Source: Candidatus Pacearchaeota archaeon (lineage in GTDB: Archaea > Nanoarchaeota > Nanoarchaeia > Pacearchaeales > GW2011-AR1). From it: 64,000 bases of DNA. Numbering within the stretch: the stretch's first letter is position 1; the number at the start of each line of letters is the position of its first letter. The DNA lies in contig JALOBX010000001.1 in assembly GCA_023228065.1 (NCBI GenBank), forward strand, positions 62,001-126,000, given 5' to 3'. Shown piece by piece: positions 15,989 through 24,536 of the stretch. The position numbers and the translations under genes are program-made. Under the pieces are notes generated by a model that did not search any database, was not told the DNA's origin, and saw only the letters and a list, made by a program, of their open reading frames with translations.

Positions 15989-16252
15989 ATGGAAAAACGA
16001 AAAGTAATCAACATGGGCGGAGGAGAATATCAGTTGCTAAAACCCAAAACTAATGACAATCATCCTTGTTATCATGATTTTGGGGAGAAAAAAAGCATCA
16101 AAGCGATTGTTTATATGATAGACAATAAAGTTTTTGATTTAGAACTTTCAGAAGGTATTCAAAGTGAAATAAGAAATTACAGAGAGAATCTTGTGAAAAA
16201 GAAACAAAGATATTTTCAGAAGAATGGACTAGAAAACAATTTAAAGAATTAA
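15989..16252 (+). CDS. Unknown protein (87 aa) between leader and leuS
   Basis: Starts MEKRKVINMGGGEYQLLKPK, contains NHPCYHDFGEKKSIKAIVYM and a charged helical C terminus (EGIQSEIRNYRENLVKKKQR). No Shine-Dalgarno; an AT-rich stretch 20 nt upstream could be its own TATA box, otherwise it is on the leader transcript. It ends 14 nt before leuS, suggesting co-transcription. No family recognised. Confidence 0.65.
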   Translation: MEKRKVINMGGGEYQLLKPKTNDNHPCYHDFGEKKSIKAIVYMIDNKVFDLELSEGIQSEIRNYRENLVKKKQRYFQKNGLENNLKN

Positions 16253-16266
16253 AACAATTTACTGAT

Positions 16267-18735
16267 ATGGAAATGGATTTTTCAAAAATAGAAAAGAAAT
16301 GGCAGACTAAATGGGAAAAAGGAAATATTTTCGGAGTTAAAGAAGATAATAAAAAAAAGAAGTTTTATGTTTTGGAAATGTATCCTTATCCCTCTGCAAG
16401 CGGATTGCATATTGGACATGCTTTTAATTATATCATAGGAGATATACAGGCAAGATTTAATATTATGGGGGGGTTTAATGTTCTTCACCCAATGGGATTT
16501 GATTCTTTTGGACTTCCTGCAGAAAATGCAGCAATAAAAGCAAAATCTCATCCCAAGATATTTACAGAAGAGGCTATTGAAAATTTTATAAAACAGCAGA
16601 AAGCTCTTGGATTAACTTATGACTGGAGTAGAATGGTAGAATCTCACAAACCAGATTATTATAAATGGGATCAATGGATTTTTCTTAAGATGTTTGAGAA
16701 AGGAATGGCTTACAAAAAAAAGTCATCTGTTAATTGGTGTTCGCAATGCAATACAGTTTTAGCAAATGAACAAGTTAACAATGGAAAATGCTGGAGACAC
16801 AAAGATACAAATGTTGAGATTAAGCATCTTGAACAATGGTTTTTAAAAATTACAGATTATGCTGATGAACTTTATGAAAAAATTGACACTCTTACTGGAT
16901 GGCCAGAAAGAATAAAATTAATGCAGAAAAACTGGATTGGAAAATCTCACGGGACTGAAATCAATTTTGAAATTGATGGAGAAAAATGGCCAATATTTAC
17001 TACAAGACCAGATACAATTTTTGGAGTTACATTTATGGTGATATCTGCACAGCACCCAAGATTGATGGAACTTGTAACTAAAGAACAAAAAAAAGAAGTT
17101 GAAAAATTCTTGAAAAAATTAAAATCAACATCTGAAAAAGATTTGTCTGACTTAGAGAAGGAAGGAGTATTTACTGGAAGTTATGCAATTAATCCAATCA
17201 CCAAAGATAAAGTTCCTGTTTATGCTGGGAATTTTGTGGTTGCTGATTATGGGAGTGGAATGGTAATGGCTGTTCCTGCACATGACCAAAGAGATTTTGA
17301 ATTTGCAAAGAAATATGGAATAAAAATAAAAATTGTTATTCAACCACAAGAATTACCTGAATTAAATATTAAGAACATGAAAGAAGCTTACACTGAAGGG
17401 GGAAAATTAGTTGATTCTGGGAATTTTACAGGATTATTCAATGATGAAGCAAAAGAACATATTTCAATTTTTTTAGAAGAAAAAAAATTAGGTAAGAGAA
17501 TTATTAATTATAAATTAAGAGACTGGTTAATCTCAAGACAAAGATTTTGGGGAACTCCTATTCCAATTATTTATTGTGATAAATGCGGGATTGTCCCTGT
17601 TCCTGAAAAAGATTTACCTGTTAAACTTCCAGAAAATATCAAATTTACCAGCGAGAAAAATCCGTTGATTGAGAATAAAGAATTTGTAAATGTAAAATGT
17701 CCAAAATGTAAGGGAAATGCAAGAAGAGAAACAGATACTATGGATACTTTTGTAAATTCTTCCTGGTACTTTTTTAGATATTGCGACAATAAAAACAACA
17801 AGGCAATTTTTGAAAAGAAAAAAGCAAAATACTGGATGCCTATTGATTTATACATTGGCGGAGCAGAACATGCATGCATGCACTTAATTTATTCTAGATT
17901 TTATACAAAATTCCTTAGAGATTTGGGTTTGACTGATTTGGATGAACCTACTAACAATTTATTTAATCAGGGAATGATTCATGGAGATGATGGGGCAGTC
18001 ATGTCAAAATCTAGGGGGAATGTTATTGATCCTTTGGATGTAATAAAAAAATACAGCGCAGATACTTTGAGAATATTTTTAGTTTCAGTTTCTTCTCCTG
18101 ACAAAGATTCTTCCTGGAGTAATACTGGGATTGAGGGGATGCACAAGTTTATCAATAAATTCATTAATTTTGTTCGGGAAATAAAAAAAGGAAAGTCTTC
18201 TGAAAGAGCTGAAGATAAAATAAACAGGGCAATTGGAAAAATAAGCAATGATGTTAAAGAAATGCAATATAACCTTGCAATAATTAAGATAAGGCAACTT
18301 ATTGATTTCCTTTCTGAAGAAAAAGAAATCTCCAAGAAAGATTTAAACAGTGTTATAAAATTAATTTCCCCTTTTTGTCCTCATATTACAGAAGAACTTT
18401 GGCATAAACTGGGGAATAAAACTTTTATTAGTCTAGAAAGTTGGCCTGTTGCAGATGAAAAGAAAATAAATGATGAAATTGAAAGACAGGACAAAATGAT
18501 TGAAGGAATTTCAAATGATATAAACAATATAATAAAAATTGTTGGAATGAAAAATAAAGTTTTTATTTATACTCTTCCAAAAGAAAAAGAAATCTTTGAA
18601 AAAGCAACAGAGATAATAAAAAAGAAAACTAATCTTGATGTAATTGTTTATTCTGTGAGCGATAAAGAAAAATATGACCCTGAAGGAAAATCAAAAAAAG
18701 CTAAGCCAGGAAGGCCTGCTATATACCTTGAGTGA
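16267..18735 (+). CDS. leuS: Leucyl-tRNA synthetase, bacterial type
   Basis: Class I synthetase. HIGH is at residues 48-51 (SGLHIGHAFNY) and the signature MSKSRGN near residue 578. Bacterial-type features: MYPYPSASGLHIGH, FGLPAENAAIKAK, VNWCSQCNTVLANEQV, WPERIKLMQKNWIGKS, IGGAEHACMHLIYSRF, and a CP1 editing domain (FTTRPDTIFGVTFMV, PAHDQRDFEFA). Length 822 is bacterial; archaeal/eukaryal LeuRS is usually over 900 and aligns poorly in these blocks. Two Cys pairs (CDKCG, CPKCKGN) form a zinc site. Likely acquired by transfer; it follows a bacterial-looking leader. Confidence 0.95.
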   Translation: MEMDFSKIEKKWQTKWEKGNIFGVKEDNKKKKFYVLEMYPYPSASGLHIGHAFNYIIGDIQARFNIMGGFNVLHPMGFDSFGLPAENAAIKAKSHPKIFTEEAIENFIKQQKALGLTYDWSRMVESHKPDYYKWDQWIFLKMFEKGMAYKKKSSVNWCSQCNTVLANEQVNNGKCWRHKDTNVEIKHLEQWFLKITDYADELYEKIDTLTGWPERIKLMQKNWIGKSHGTEINFEIDGEKWPIFTTRPDTIFGVTFMVISAQHPRLMELVTKEQKKEVEKFLKKLKSTSEKDLSDLEKEGVFTGSYAINPITKDKVPVYAGNFVVADYGSGMVMAVPAHDQRDFEFAKKYGIKIKIVIQPQELPELNIKNMKEAYTEGGKLVDSGNFTGLFNDEAKEHISIFLEEKKLGKRIINYKLRDWLISRQRFWGTPIPIIYCDKCGIVPVPEKDLPVKLPENIKFTSEKNPLIENKEFVNVKCPKCKGNARRETDTMDTFVNSSWYFFRYCDNKNNKAIFEKKKAKYWMPIDLYIGGAEHACMHLIYSRFYTKFLRDLGLTDLDEPTNNLFNQGMIHGDDGAVMSKSRGNVIDPLDVIKKYSADTLRIFLVSVSSPDKDSSWSNTGIEGMHKFINKFINFVREIKKGKSSERAEDKINRAIGKISNDVKEMQYNLAIIKIRQLIDFLSEEKEISKKDLNSVIKLISPFCPHITEELWHKLGNKTFISLESWPVADEKKINDEIERQDKMIEGISNDINNIIKIVGMKNKVFIYTLPKEKEIFEKATEIIKKKTNLDVIVYSVSDKEKYDPEGKSKKAKPGRPAIYLE

Positions 18736-18768
18736 TAGGTTTTTATAATTATTTTATTTATTTAATTT

Positions 18769-19785
18769 ATGAAAAAGAGAAGAATTCTTGCATCATTACC
18801 TCTTGTGATAATGTTATTTGCATTCATTTATGTTCAAGTCTTCAACCAGCCAATTTTATTCTGCAATGATGGAACTGCAATAAATACCTGTGCAAATATT
18901 AAACCTTATTTCTGTCAAAATGGAACTCTGGTAGAAAAATCTTCTATTTGCGGATGTTCAGATATTTCTGTTGCTCTTGATGATAAATGCATTTCAAAAT
19001 ATGAAATTGCACCCAAGAAAATAAGATTGGATTATACTTTACGAGGAGAAAAAAGTAACATAGATTTTTTTGTCTATAAGGGATTGTATAATTATCTTTC
19101 AAAAATTCCAAGATATGTAAATGACAGCAACCCTACTCTTCTTGATTTAAAACTTAAAATGCTTGATGAAGAACAGCAAAGAGAATTACTGCTTCCCCTG
19201 GTAATCGAAATAATTAATAAAGCAAAAACTAAAGAAGACCAAGCAAGAATTGCAATAAGCTTGGTTCAAACTATCTCCTTTGGAAATTCTGATAAAACTT
19301 CTCAATTTGGATCTAATATCTTTGAATACCAAAGATATCCTTATGAAGTTTTATATGACCTGCAGGGAATTTGCAGTGAGAAATCTGAATTATTAATCTT
19401 CTTGCTTAGAGAAATTGGATATAAAACTTCTTATCTTTATTATAATCTTGAAGATCATGAAGCAACAGGGATTGGTTGCCCAAAAGAAGAAAGTCTTGAT
19501 AATACGGGATATTGTTTTATAGAAACTACTGGGCCTTCTATAATTACAGATAATGGTGTAGAATATTTTGGCGTTACAAAATTAAAGTCAAGCCCCACAA
19601 TAATAGATATTTCAGAAGGAATATCTTTAGGAGAGAATTTTTATGAATATAAAGATGCTAGAGATTTAATTAATATAAGAGATATTATAAAACAAGAAGG
19701 AATGATAACTCTTTTCCAACATTTAAGATTTAAATCTCTTGAAAAAAAATATGGATTAATTAATTATGCAGATTATAAATTTTAA
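18769..19785 (+). CDS. Membrane-anchored transglutaminase-like protein
   Basis: 338 residues. An N-terminal helix (ILASLPLVIMLFAFIYVQVF) should anchor or export the protein. A Cys-rich segment follows (residues 30-72). The C-terminal half has a transglutaminase-like triad: Cys in GICSEKSELLIFLLREIGY, His in EDHEATGIG, and an acidic residue in YCFIETTGP. Such proteins act as cysteine proteases or peptide cross-linkers outside the cell. Triad assignment is by pattern and not certain. Confidence 0.7.
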   Translation: MKKRRILASLPLVIMLFAFIYVQVFNQPILFCNDGTAINTCANIKPYFCQNGTLVEKSSICGCSDISVALDDKCISKYEIAPKKIRLDYTLRGEKSNIDFFVYKGLYNYLSKIPRYVNDSNPTLLDLKLKMLDEEQQRELLLPLVIEIINKAKTKEDQARIAISLVQTISFGNSDKTSQFGSNIFEYQRYPYEVLYDLQGICSEKSELLIFLLREIGYKTSYLYYNLEDHEATGIGCPKEESLDNTGYCFIETTGPSIITDNGVEYFGVTKLKSSPTIIDISEGISLGENFYEYKDARDLINIRDIIKQEGMITLFQHLRFKSLEKKYGLINYADYKF

Positions 19786-19802
19786 TTGATAACTGCCTTA
19801 AT

Positions 19803-19844
19803 TCTCCGCGCGAGGACACCAAGGTTTCCTTCGCTTAATCTTCC
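19803..19844 (-). repeat. Palindromic repeat copy A, just after alaS
   Basis: On the minus strand this forms GCGA(A)GGA(A)ACC-TT-GGT(G)TCC-TCGC, a ten-pair stem with single-base bulges. Two blocks, 19823-19844 (22 nt) and 19810-19820 (11 nt), are identical to 60887-60908 and 60914-60924 inside the PduL gene. A diverged relative follows glyS at 12246. It is far more GC-rich than its surroundings. Confidence 0.75.
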
Positions 19845-19845
19845 T

Positions 19846-21540
19846 TTAAGCTATCGTCGCTTTAATGCGACGAATTCCCGCACTTGAACCTTCTTCTTTT
19901 GTGATATTAAATTTTCCAATCTCGCAGGTATTTTTTACATGAGGGCCTGCACAAATTTCTTTTGAGAAATCTTCTATTGTATAAACAGAAACTTTTTCCC
20001 CATACTTTTTCTCAAAAACTCCTATTGCTCCTTTTTTCTTTGCTTCTTCTGGAGACATCTCTTCTCTTTTTACTTCACAGGACTTTTGGATTTCTGCATT
20101 TACTAAATCTTCAACTTTCTTTATTTCTTCAGGAGTTAATTTTCTGTTAAAATTAAAATCCAGCCTTAATCTTTCAGAGGTTATATTGCTTCCTTTTTGC
20201 ATGATATTGTCATTTTTTAAAACAATTCTTAATGCAGATAAAAGCAAATGTGTTGCAGTATGCAACTTAGTTGTTCTCTCTGAACTATCTGCAAGTCCTG
20301 ATTTAAATTTCCCCTGTGTTGCTGTCCTTGAAAGCTCCTGGTGCTTTTGCAATTCTTTTTGAAAATTTTCTTTATTCAATTTAATTTTATTTTTCTTGCA
20401 TTCTTCTTCTATCATCTCTATTGGGAATCCATAGCTTTGATAAAGCAAAAAAGATTCTTCTCCTGAAATCTTTTTGTTCTTCGCAAATTTTTCAAATTTA
20501 TTCATTCCTTTTTCCAATGTCAATTGAAATCTTTTTTCTTCTTTTTCTAATTCCTGAAGTATTATCTTTTTGTTTTTTGTAATTTCAGAATAATCTTCAT
20601 AGATATCAAAAACAGGTTTTGCAACATTGATAATAAAATCTTTCATTCCTAAATCCATCCCATATTTTATTGCTCTGCGAATTAATCTTCTTACAATATA
20701 ACCATGTTCAACATTTCCTGGAACAATTCCATCAGCGACTATAAACACAGATGCTTTAATATGGTCTGCAATTATTCTCATAGCTTTTGTTTCATCTTTA
20801 TTTTTCCCGTATTCTTTCCCAGAAAGTTCTTCAATTTTTTTTATTATTGGAAGAAAACAATCTGTTAGATAATTATCATTTAGATTGTTTAGAATTGCAG
20901 TTGTTCTCTCAACACCCATACCAGTATCAACATTTTTTTGTTTTAACGGAATGTATTTTCCTTCTGAATCTTTATTATATTGCATAAAAACATCATTCCA
21001 TATTTCTATATTATTCACAAACATTTCTGTATCTGGACCGCACGGACCTGTTTTTCCTGCTGGGCCCCACCAATTATCTTTTCTTCCCAAGAATTTTATT
21101 TTTGTAACTCCCAGAGATTTCCATATTTTTGCAGCTTCTTCATCTTTTGGAATTTCTTTTTCTCCTTTAAAACAAGTTACAGTCAATTTTTCTTTTGGAA
21201 TCTTTAATATTTTTGTAAGAAATTCAAAACTAAATTCAATTGCTTCTTTTTTAAAATAATCTCCCAAACTCCAATTACCAAGCATCTCAAAAAAAGTATG
21301 GTGGTAAGTATCTCCAACTTCATCGATATCTCCTGTTCTTATACATCTCTGAACATTGCAAAGCCTTTTTCCTAAGGGATGTGACTGCCCTAATAAATAA
21401 GGAACTAATGGATGCATGCCTGCTGTTGTAAACAGAACTGTAGGATCATTCTCTGGGACAAGGCTTGCACTCGGAAGAATAGCATGTCCTTTTGATTTGA
21501 AAAAATCAAGGTATTTTTTTATAAGTTCTTTGCGATTCAT
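19846..21540 (-). CDS. alaS: Alanyl-tRNA synthetase, short bacterial type without C-Ala domain
   Basis: 564 residues. Begins MNRKELIKKYLDFFKSKGH, then PSASLVPENDPTVLFTTAGM, CIRTGDIDEVGDTYHHTFFE and GMGVERTTAILN, which are bacterial/CPR-type AlaRS features; archaeal AlaRS has a different N terminus and is about 900 residues. The editing domain is present (HTATHLLLSAL and CAGPHV zinc ligands), and the protein ends right after GIRRIKAT. The C-Ala oligomerisation/tRNA-elbow domain is absent. It starts 50 nt from a divergent gene. Confidence 0.93.
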   Translation of the reverse strand: MNRKELIKKYLDFFKSKGHAILPSASLVPENDPTVLFTTAGMHPLVPYLLGQSHPLGKRLCNVQRCIRTGDIDEVGDTYHHTFFEMLGNWSLGDYFKKEAIEFSFEFLTKILKIPKEKLTVTCFKGEKEIPKDEEAAKIWKSLGVTKIKFLGRKDNWWGPAGKTGPCGPDTEMFVNNIEIWNDVFMQYNKDSEGKYIPLKQKNVDTGMGVERTTAILNNLNDNYLTDCFLPIIKKIEELSGKEYGKNKDETKAMRIIADHIKASVFIVADGIVPGNVEHGYIVRRLIRRAIKYGMDLGMKDFIINVAKPVFDIYEDYSEITKNKKIILQELEKEEKRFQLTLEKGMNKFEKFAKNKKISGEESFLLYQSYGFPIEMIEEECKKNKIKLNKENFQKELQKHQELSRTATQGKFKSGLADSSERTTKLHTATHLLLSALRIVLKNDNIMQKGSNITSERLRLDFNFNRKLTPEEIKKVEDLVNAEIQKSCEVKREEMSPEEAKKKGAIGVFEKKYGEKVSVYTIEDFSKEICAGPHVKNTCEIGKFNITKEEGSSAGIRRIKATIA

Positions 21541-21590
21541 GTATTTTTTAGGGAGGAAGATTTTAAAAGACTTATGCTCTATGAGATTTT

Positions 21591-21929
21591 ATGGTTAATC
21601 TTGTAGATGCAAAAAATCTTATTGCTATACTTTTATCCAAAACTGAAAAGACTTCATGCAAAACCATGATAGAAGTCCGCGATTTAATTGAATCAAAATA
21701 TTCTGATATAATTCTTGATATTACAAGAGACTCTGTTTCTTGGGCTCAAAGACGTTATCCTTATTTATTTGAAATTAATCTAGATAGCGGAGATATTAAA
21801 CAAGCAAACTCTTTTTCTGGACTACCAAGCACATTTTTAAGAAATGAATTTTTTAATCCACTAGGAAAAGATGTTTATGAAAGAATAGATAAAGAGGTAG
21901 ATAATTACCTATCTACCAATCATTCTTAA
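21591..21929 (+). CDS. Unknown protein (112 aa)
   Basis: Starts MVNLVDAKNLIAILLSKTEK. Segments TMIEVRDLIESKYSDIILDI and FEINLDSGDIKQANSFSGLP suggest a small alpha/beta protein; no cysteine cluster or membrane helix. A TATA-like sequence in the 50-bp divergent region with alaS could serve it. Its 3' end overlaps the convergent gene at 21909 by 21 nt. No family recognised. Confidence 0.65.
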   Translation: MVNLVDAKNLIAILLSKTEKTSCKTMIEVRDLIESKYSDIILDITRDSVSWAQRRYPYLFEINLDSGDIKQANSFSGLPSTFLRNEFFNPLGKDVYERIDKEVDNYLSTNHS

Positions 21930-22286
21930 TTTGTTTTGAATGTCTCTAAGCTGAAATTCTAAATCCGGGTCATATTCTTCTTTTTCTTCCTGCATCATTT
22001 TTGATGGAAATTCTTCTCTTTTTTGCAGTTCTTCTCTCTTTGCTTTTTGAGGAATTTTTAAGAAAGGGAACGATGCTTTTGTTTTTTTTAATGCCGAATC
22101 TAATTCGTTTATTGCAGAAAAAATTTGGGATTTAATTCTTAATTCTTCTTGTCTTAGAGAGTTATATCTCCTTATTGTCTTCATCATAGTCAACAGAAGC
22201 ATCTCTGCAGACAATAAATTTTTTTTAGATTCTAAAGATTCATAATATCCTAATCCGCGATAAAGTGGATTTTCTTCTTCTGCCAT
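21909..22286 (-). CDS. Helical protein (125 aa), second gene of a pair
   Basis: Starts MAEEENPLYRGLGYYESLES and is almost entirely predicted helix (KKNLLSAEMLLLTMMKTIRRYNS, then ELDSALKKTK), with a Glu/Lys-rich end. It follows the 182-residue gene with a one-base gap, so the pair is surely an operon. A shared structural or cytoskeletal role is possible but not supported by a recognised domain. Confidence 0.7.
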   Translation of the reverse strand: MAEEENPLYRGLGYYESLESKKNLLSAEMLLLTMMKTIRRYNSLRQEELRIKSQIFSAINELDSALKKTKASFPFLKIPQKAKREELQKREEFPSKMMQEEKEEYDPDLEFQLRDIQNKLRMIGR

Positions 22287-22287
22287 T

Positions 22288-22836
22288 TTAAATCTTAGAA
22301 AAAATATTGTTATCTATTTTCTCTATTTTATCTTTTATTTGTTTAATCTCTGCTTCCCAGAATCCTAATTCTCTATCTTCTTTTTCTTTAACTTTTTTTA
22401 CATCTTCAAACATTCTTTCTATGTTTACTATTTGTTTTTTTACTTCTTCAAAAGTTTGTGAGCCTTCTTCAAATTTATCTATTCTTATAAAAATTGGTTC
22501 AGCTTCTTTCGTCTTTGCTTTTTCAAAAGGAGAATAAGAATCTTTTTTTGTTCCTTCTTTTGTCAGAGGTTTTCGCATCATTTGTACATGTTCTTCTTCA
22601 TCTTCATCTACAAATTCATCTGCTTCAACCTCTTCCTCTTTTCTCCCAGTTATCGCTTCTTTGATTGTATCTTGTGAAAATTTATTTCCTAAAGTATTTT
22701 TTGGAAAACTTGGCAGTTGTGGAAGTTCTTCATTAGATTCTTCACTTGGAAATTCCGGCAATTCCTGTAGTCTTGGTAGTTCAGGCAATCTAGGAACTTC
22801 ATTTTTCGTTTCCTCCTTTTTTTTAAATAAACCCAT
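22288..22836 (-). CDS. Pro/Glu-rich coiled-coil protein (182 aa), first gene of a pair
   Basis: Starts MGLFKKKEETKNEVPRLPEL and has a proline-spaced acidic linker with repeated LPxLP units (PRLPELPRLQELPEFP, LPQLPSFP), an acidic stretch (EADEFVDEDEEEH) and a C-terminal coiled coil (IDKFEEGSQTFEEVKKQIVN onward). The design of short motif repeats plus coil suggests a scaffold that binds a partner. TATA-rich sequence lies upstream near 22850-22870. Confidence 0.7.
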   Translation of the reverse strand: MGLFKKKEETKNEVPRLPELPRLQELPEFPSEESNEELPQLPSFPKNTLGNKFSQDTIKEAITGRKEEEVEADEFVDEDEEEHVQMMRKPLTKEGTKKDSYSPFEKAKTKEAEPIFIRIDKFEEGSQTFEEVKKQIVNIERMFEDVKKVKEKEDRELGFWEAEIKQIKDKIEKIDNNIFSKI

Positions 22837-22973
22837 CTTTTTTATTACTATGTTTTAATATATATACAATACAAAAGAAGTTTAAAAATCTTTTTTAATA
22901 TCGAATAAAACTAAAAATCAGAATGATTTTTGTATACCGAAAGATATATATTCACTTTTTTTTTAATATTTTC

Positions 22974-23681
22974 ATGCTTAAAAAATTTCTAAAGGATATT
23001 GTGGCTAAGATTGCAGGAAAATCTGCAGAGGGAATAATTGACATACTTGACGGGAAAAAATATACCAATGAATTTGTAATAGCAAAAAAATTAGATTTGA
23101 CAATTAATCAGACAAGAAATTTATTGTATAAAATTACAGACTATGGACTTGTTTCTTCAATAAGAAAAAAGGATAAAAGAAAAGGATGGTATACTTATTT
23201 TTGGAAACTGGAAATTATGAAGAGTCTTGAATTTTTAAGAGGAGAATTAATCAAAATGATGGATCAGATTTCCCATCAAATTAAAAGCAGAGAAACAAAA
23301 GAATTTTATGTTTGTGATGTATGCAACATAGAATTCAATGAAGAAAATGCTCTTGTTCATAATTTTATGTGCAATGAATGCGGGGGGATAGTTTCACGAA
23401 AAGATAATACTTCTATAATAAAGGAATTTAATAGAAATTTAGACAGGCTAAGAAAGGAATTAGAATTAGTTGATGAAGAATTAAATCTTGAGAAAGAAAA
23501 AGTAGAGAAAATTAAAGTTAGAGAAACTAAAAAGCAAGAAAAAATAAAACAGGAAGCTAAACAGAAAATTAAGGATGCAAGAGCCAAAGCTAAAAAGAAA
23601 GAAGCTCCAAAAACCAAAAAAACTGACAAGGCTAAAAAAAATAAGTCTTCTAAGAAAATTGTGAAGAAAAAAAGAAAATAG
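22974..23681 (+). CDS. tfe: Transcription initiation factor TFE (alpha subunit)
   Basis: N-terminal winged helix (residues ~1-85, FLKDIVAKIAGKSAEGIIDI, YTNEFVIAKKLDLTINQTRN) and C-terminal zinc ribbon (FYVCDVCNIEFNEENA...MCNECGGIV), as in archaeal TFE/TFIIE-alpha, which helps promoter opening. The ATG at 22974 is about 27 nt after a TATA box (GATATATATTC) and gives the conserved start; an upstream ATG at 22923 lies within the promoter. A long coiled coil and Lys-rich tail (KKTDKAKKNKSSKK) extend beyond the usual length. Confidence 0.92.
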   Translation: MLKKFLKDIVAKIAGKSAEGIIDILDGKKYTNEFVIAKKLDLTINQTRNLLYKITDYGLVSSIRKKDKRKGWYTYFWKLEIMKSLEFLRGELIKMMDQISHQIKSRETKEFYVCDVCNIEFNEENALVHNFMCNECGGIVSRKDNTSIIKEFNRNLDRLRKELELVDEELNLEKEKVEKIKVRETKKQEKIKQEAKQKIKDARAKAKKKEAPKTKKTDKAKKNKSSKKIVKKKRK

Positions 23682-23683
23682 GA

Positions 23684-24520
23684 ATGGAATCTTATACTCT
23701 CCAACAAAAAAGAAAATTTTTTAGTCTTAACTTAAATCTCATTTTAATAATCCTTAATATTTTATTTTTCTTTATTGTATTAATAACGAGTTCTTTTTAT
23801 GCAGACCTTCATAAATATATTGCTTTGACTCCAGAACTGATAATCAAAGGAGAATTCGTATGGACTCTTTTAACTAGTATGTTTGTCCATGCTAGTTTCC
23901 CCCATCTTTTCTTTAATATGATTTCCCTTTTCTTTTTGGGAAGTTTGGTTGAGAAGATTATCGGAAGAAAAAGATTTCTTTGGTTTTATTTAGCTTCGGG
24001 AATATTTGCAGGACTATTTTTTGCATTACTAGCAGGATTTTTTGGTTTTGGAATTTGGGAAAAATTATTTGGAAATCCTTCAATAGCAGGTGTTGGAGCT
24101 TCTGGGGCGATATTCGGGCTTGTTGGAATTTTAGCAGTTTTGATTCCTAAGAAAAAAGTTTATCTTGTGGGCGGACCTTTAATTGCGATAATATCCCAAG
24201 CAATAATGGAAACTTTATTTCCTGGGAATGCTGTCGTTATGACTTTAGGTTTTCTCTTGAATATTTACATATTTATTTCTATCTTTGCTATATTCTCTTT
24301 TAATCCTGTTATGAGAAAGATTGCATTGCCTATTGAACTATCTTTTTGGTTTGTTCCTGTTGTAGCTATTGTCCCTTTGGTAATTATTGGTTTATTCGTT
24401 AATCTTCCAATAGGAAACACTGCTCATTTGGGAGGATTTATTGTAGGACTTGTGTATGGTTTTTATCTTAAGAATAAATACAGAAATAAAACAAAATATA
24501 TAAGTAGGTTTTTCAATTAA
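23684..24520 (+). CDS. Rhomboid-family intramembrane protease
   Basis: 278 residues with six or seven membrane segments. The catalytic Ser motif is GASGAIFGL and the His lies in HLGGFIVGLVYG; the loop-1 region HASFPHLFFNM is typical (H..xxHxxxN). An insert GFFGFGIWEKLFGNPS lengthens the loop before the Ser helix. Starts two bases after tfe stops, so likely same transcript. Substrates would be membrane proteins with labile helices. Confidence 0.93.
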   Translation: MESYTLQQKRKFFSLNLNLILIILNILFFFIVLITSSFYADLHKYIALTPELIIKGEFVWTLLTSMFVHASFPHLFFNMISLFFLGSLVEKIIGRKRFLWFYLASGIFAGLFFALLAGFFGFGIWEKLFGNPSIAGVGASGAIFGLVGILAVLIPKKKVYLVGGPLIAIISQAIMETLFPGNAVVMTLGFLLNIYIFISIFAIFSFNPVMRKIALPIELSFWFVPVVAIVPLVIIGLFVNLPIGNTAHLGGFIVGLVYGFYLKNKYRNKTKYISRFFN

Positions 24521-24536
24521 TATATCAAGAGGCAAG

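Noticed and set aside
22923..22973. Longer N terminus for TFE from the ATG at 22923
   Set aside because: Covers the TATA box and adds residues not found in the family; the ATG at 22974 is at the right distance from the TATA.
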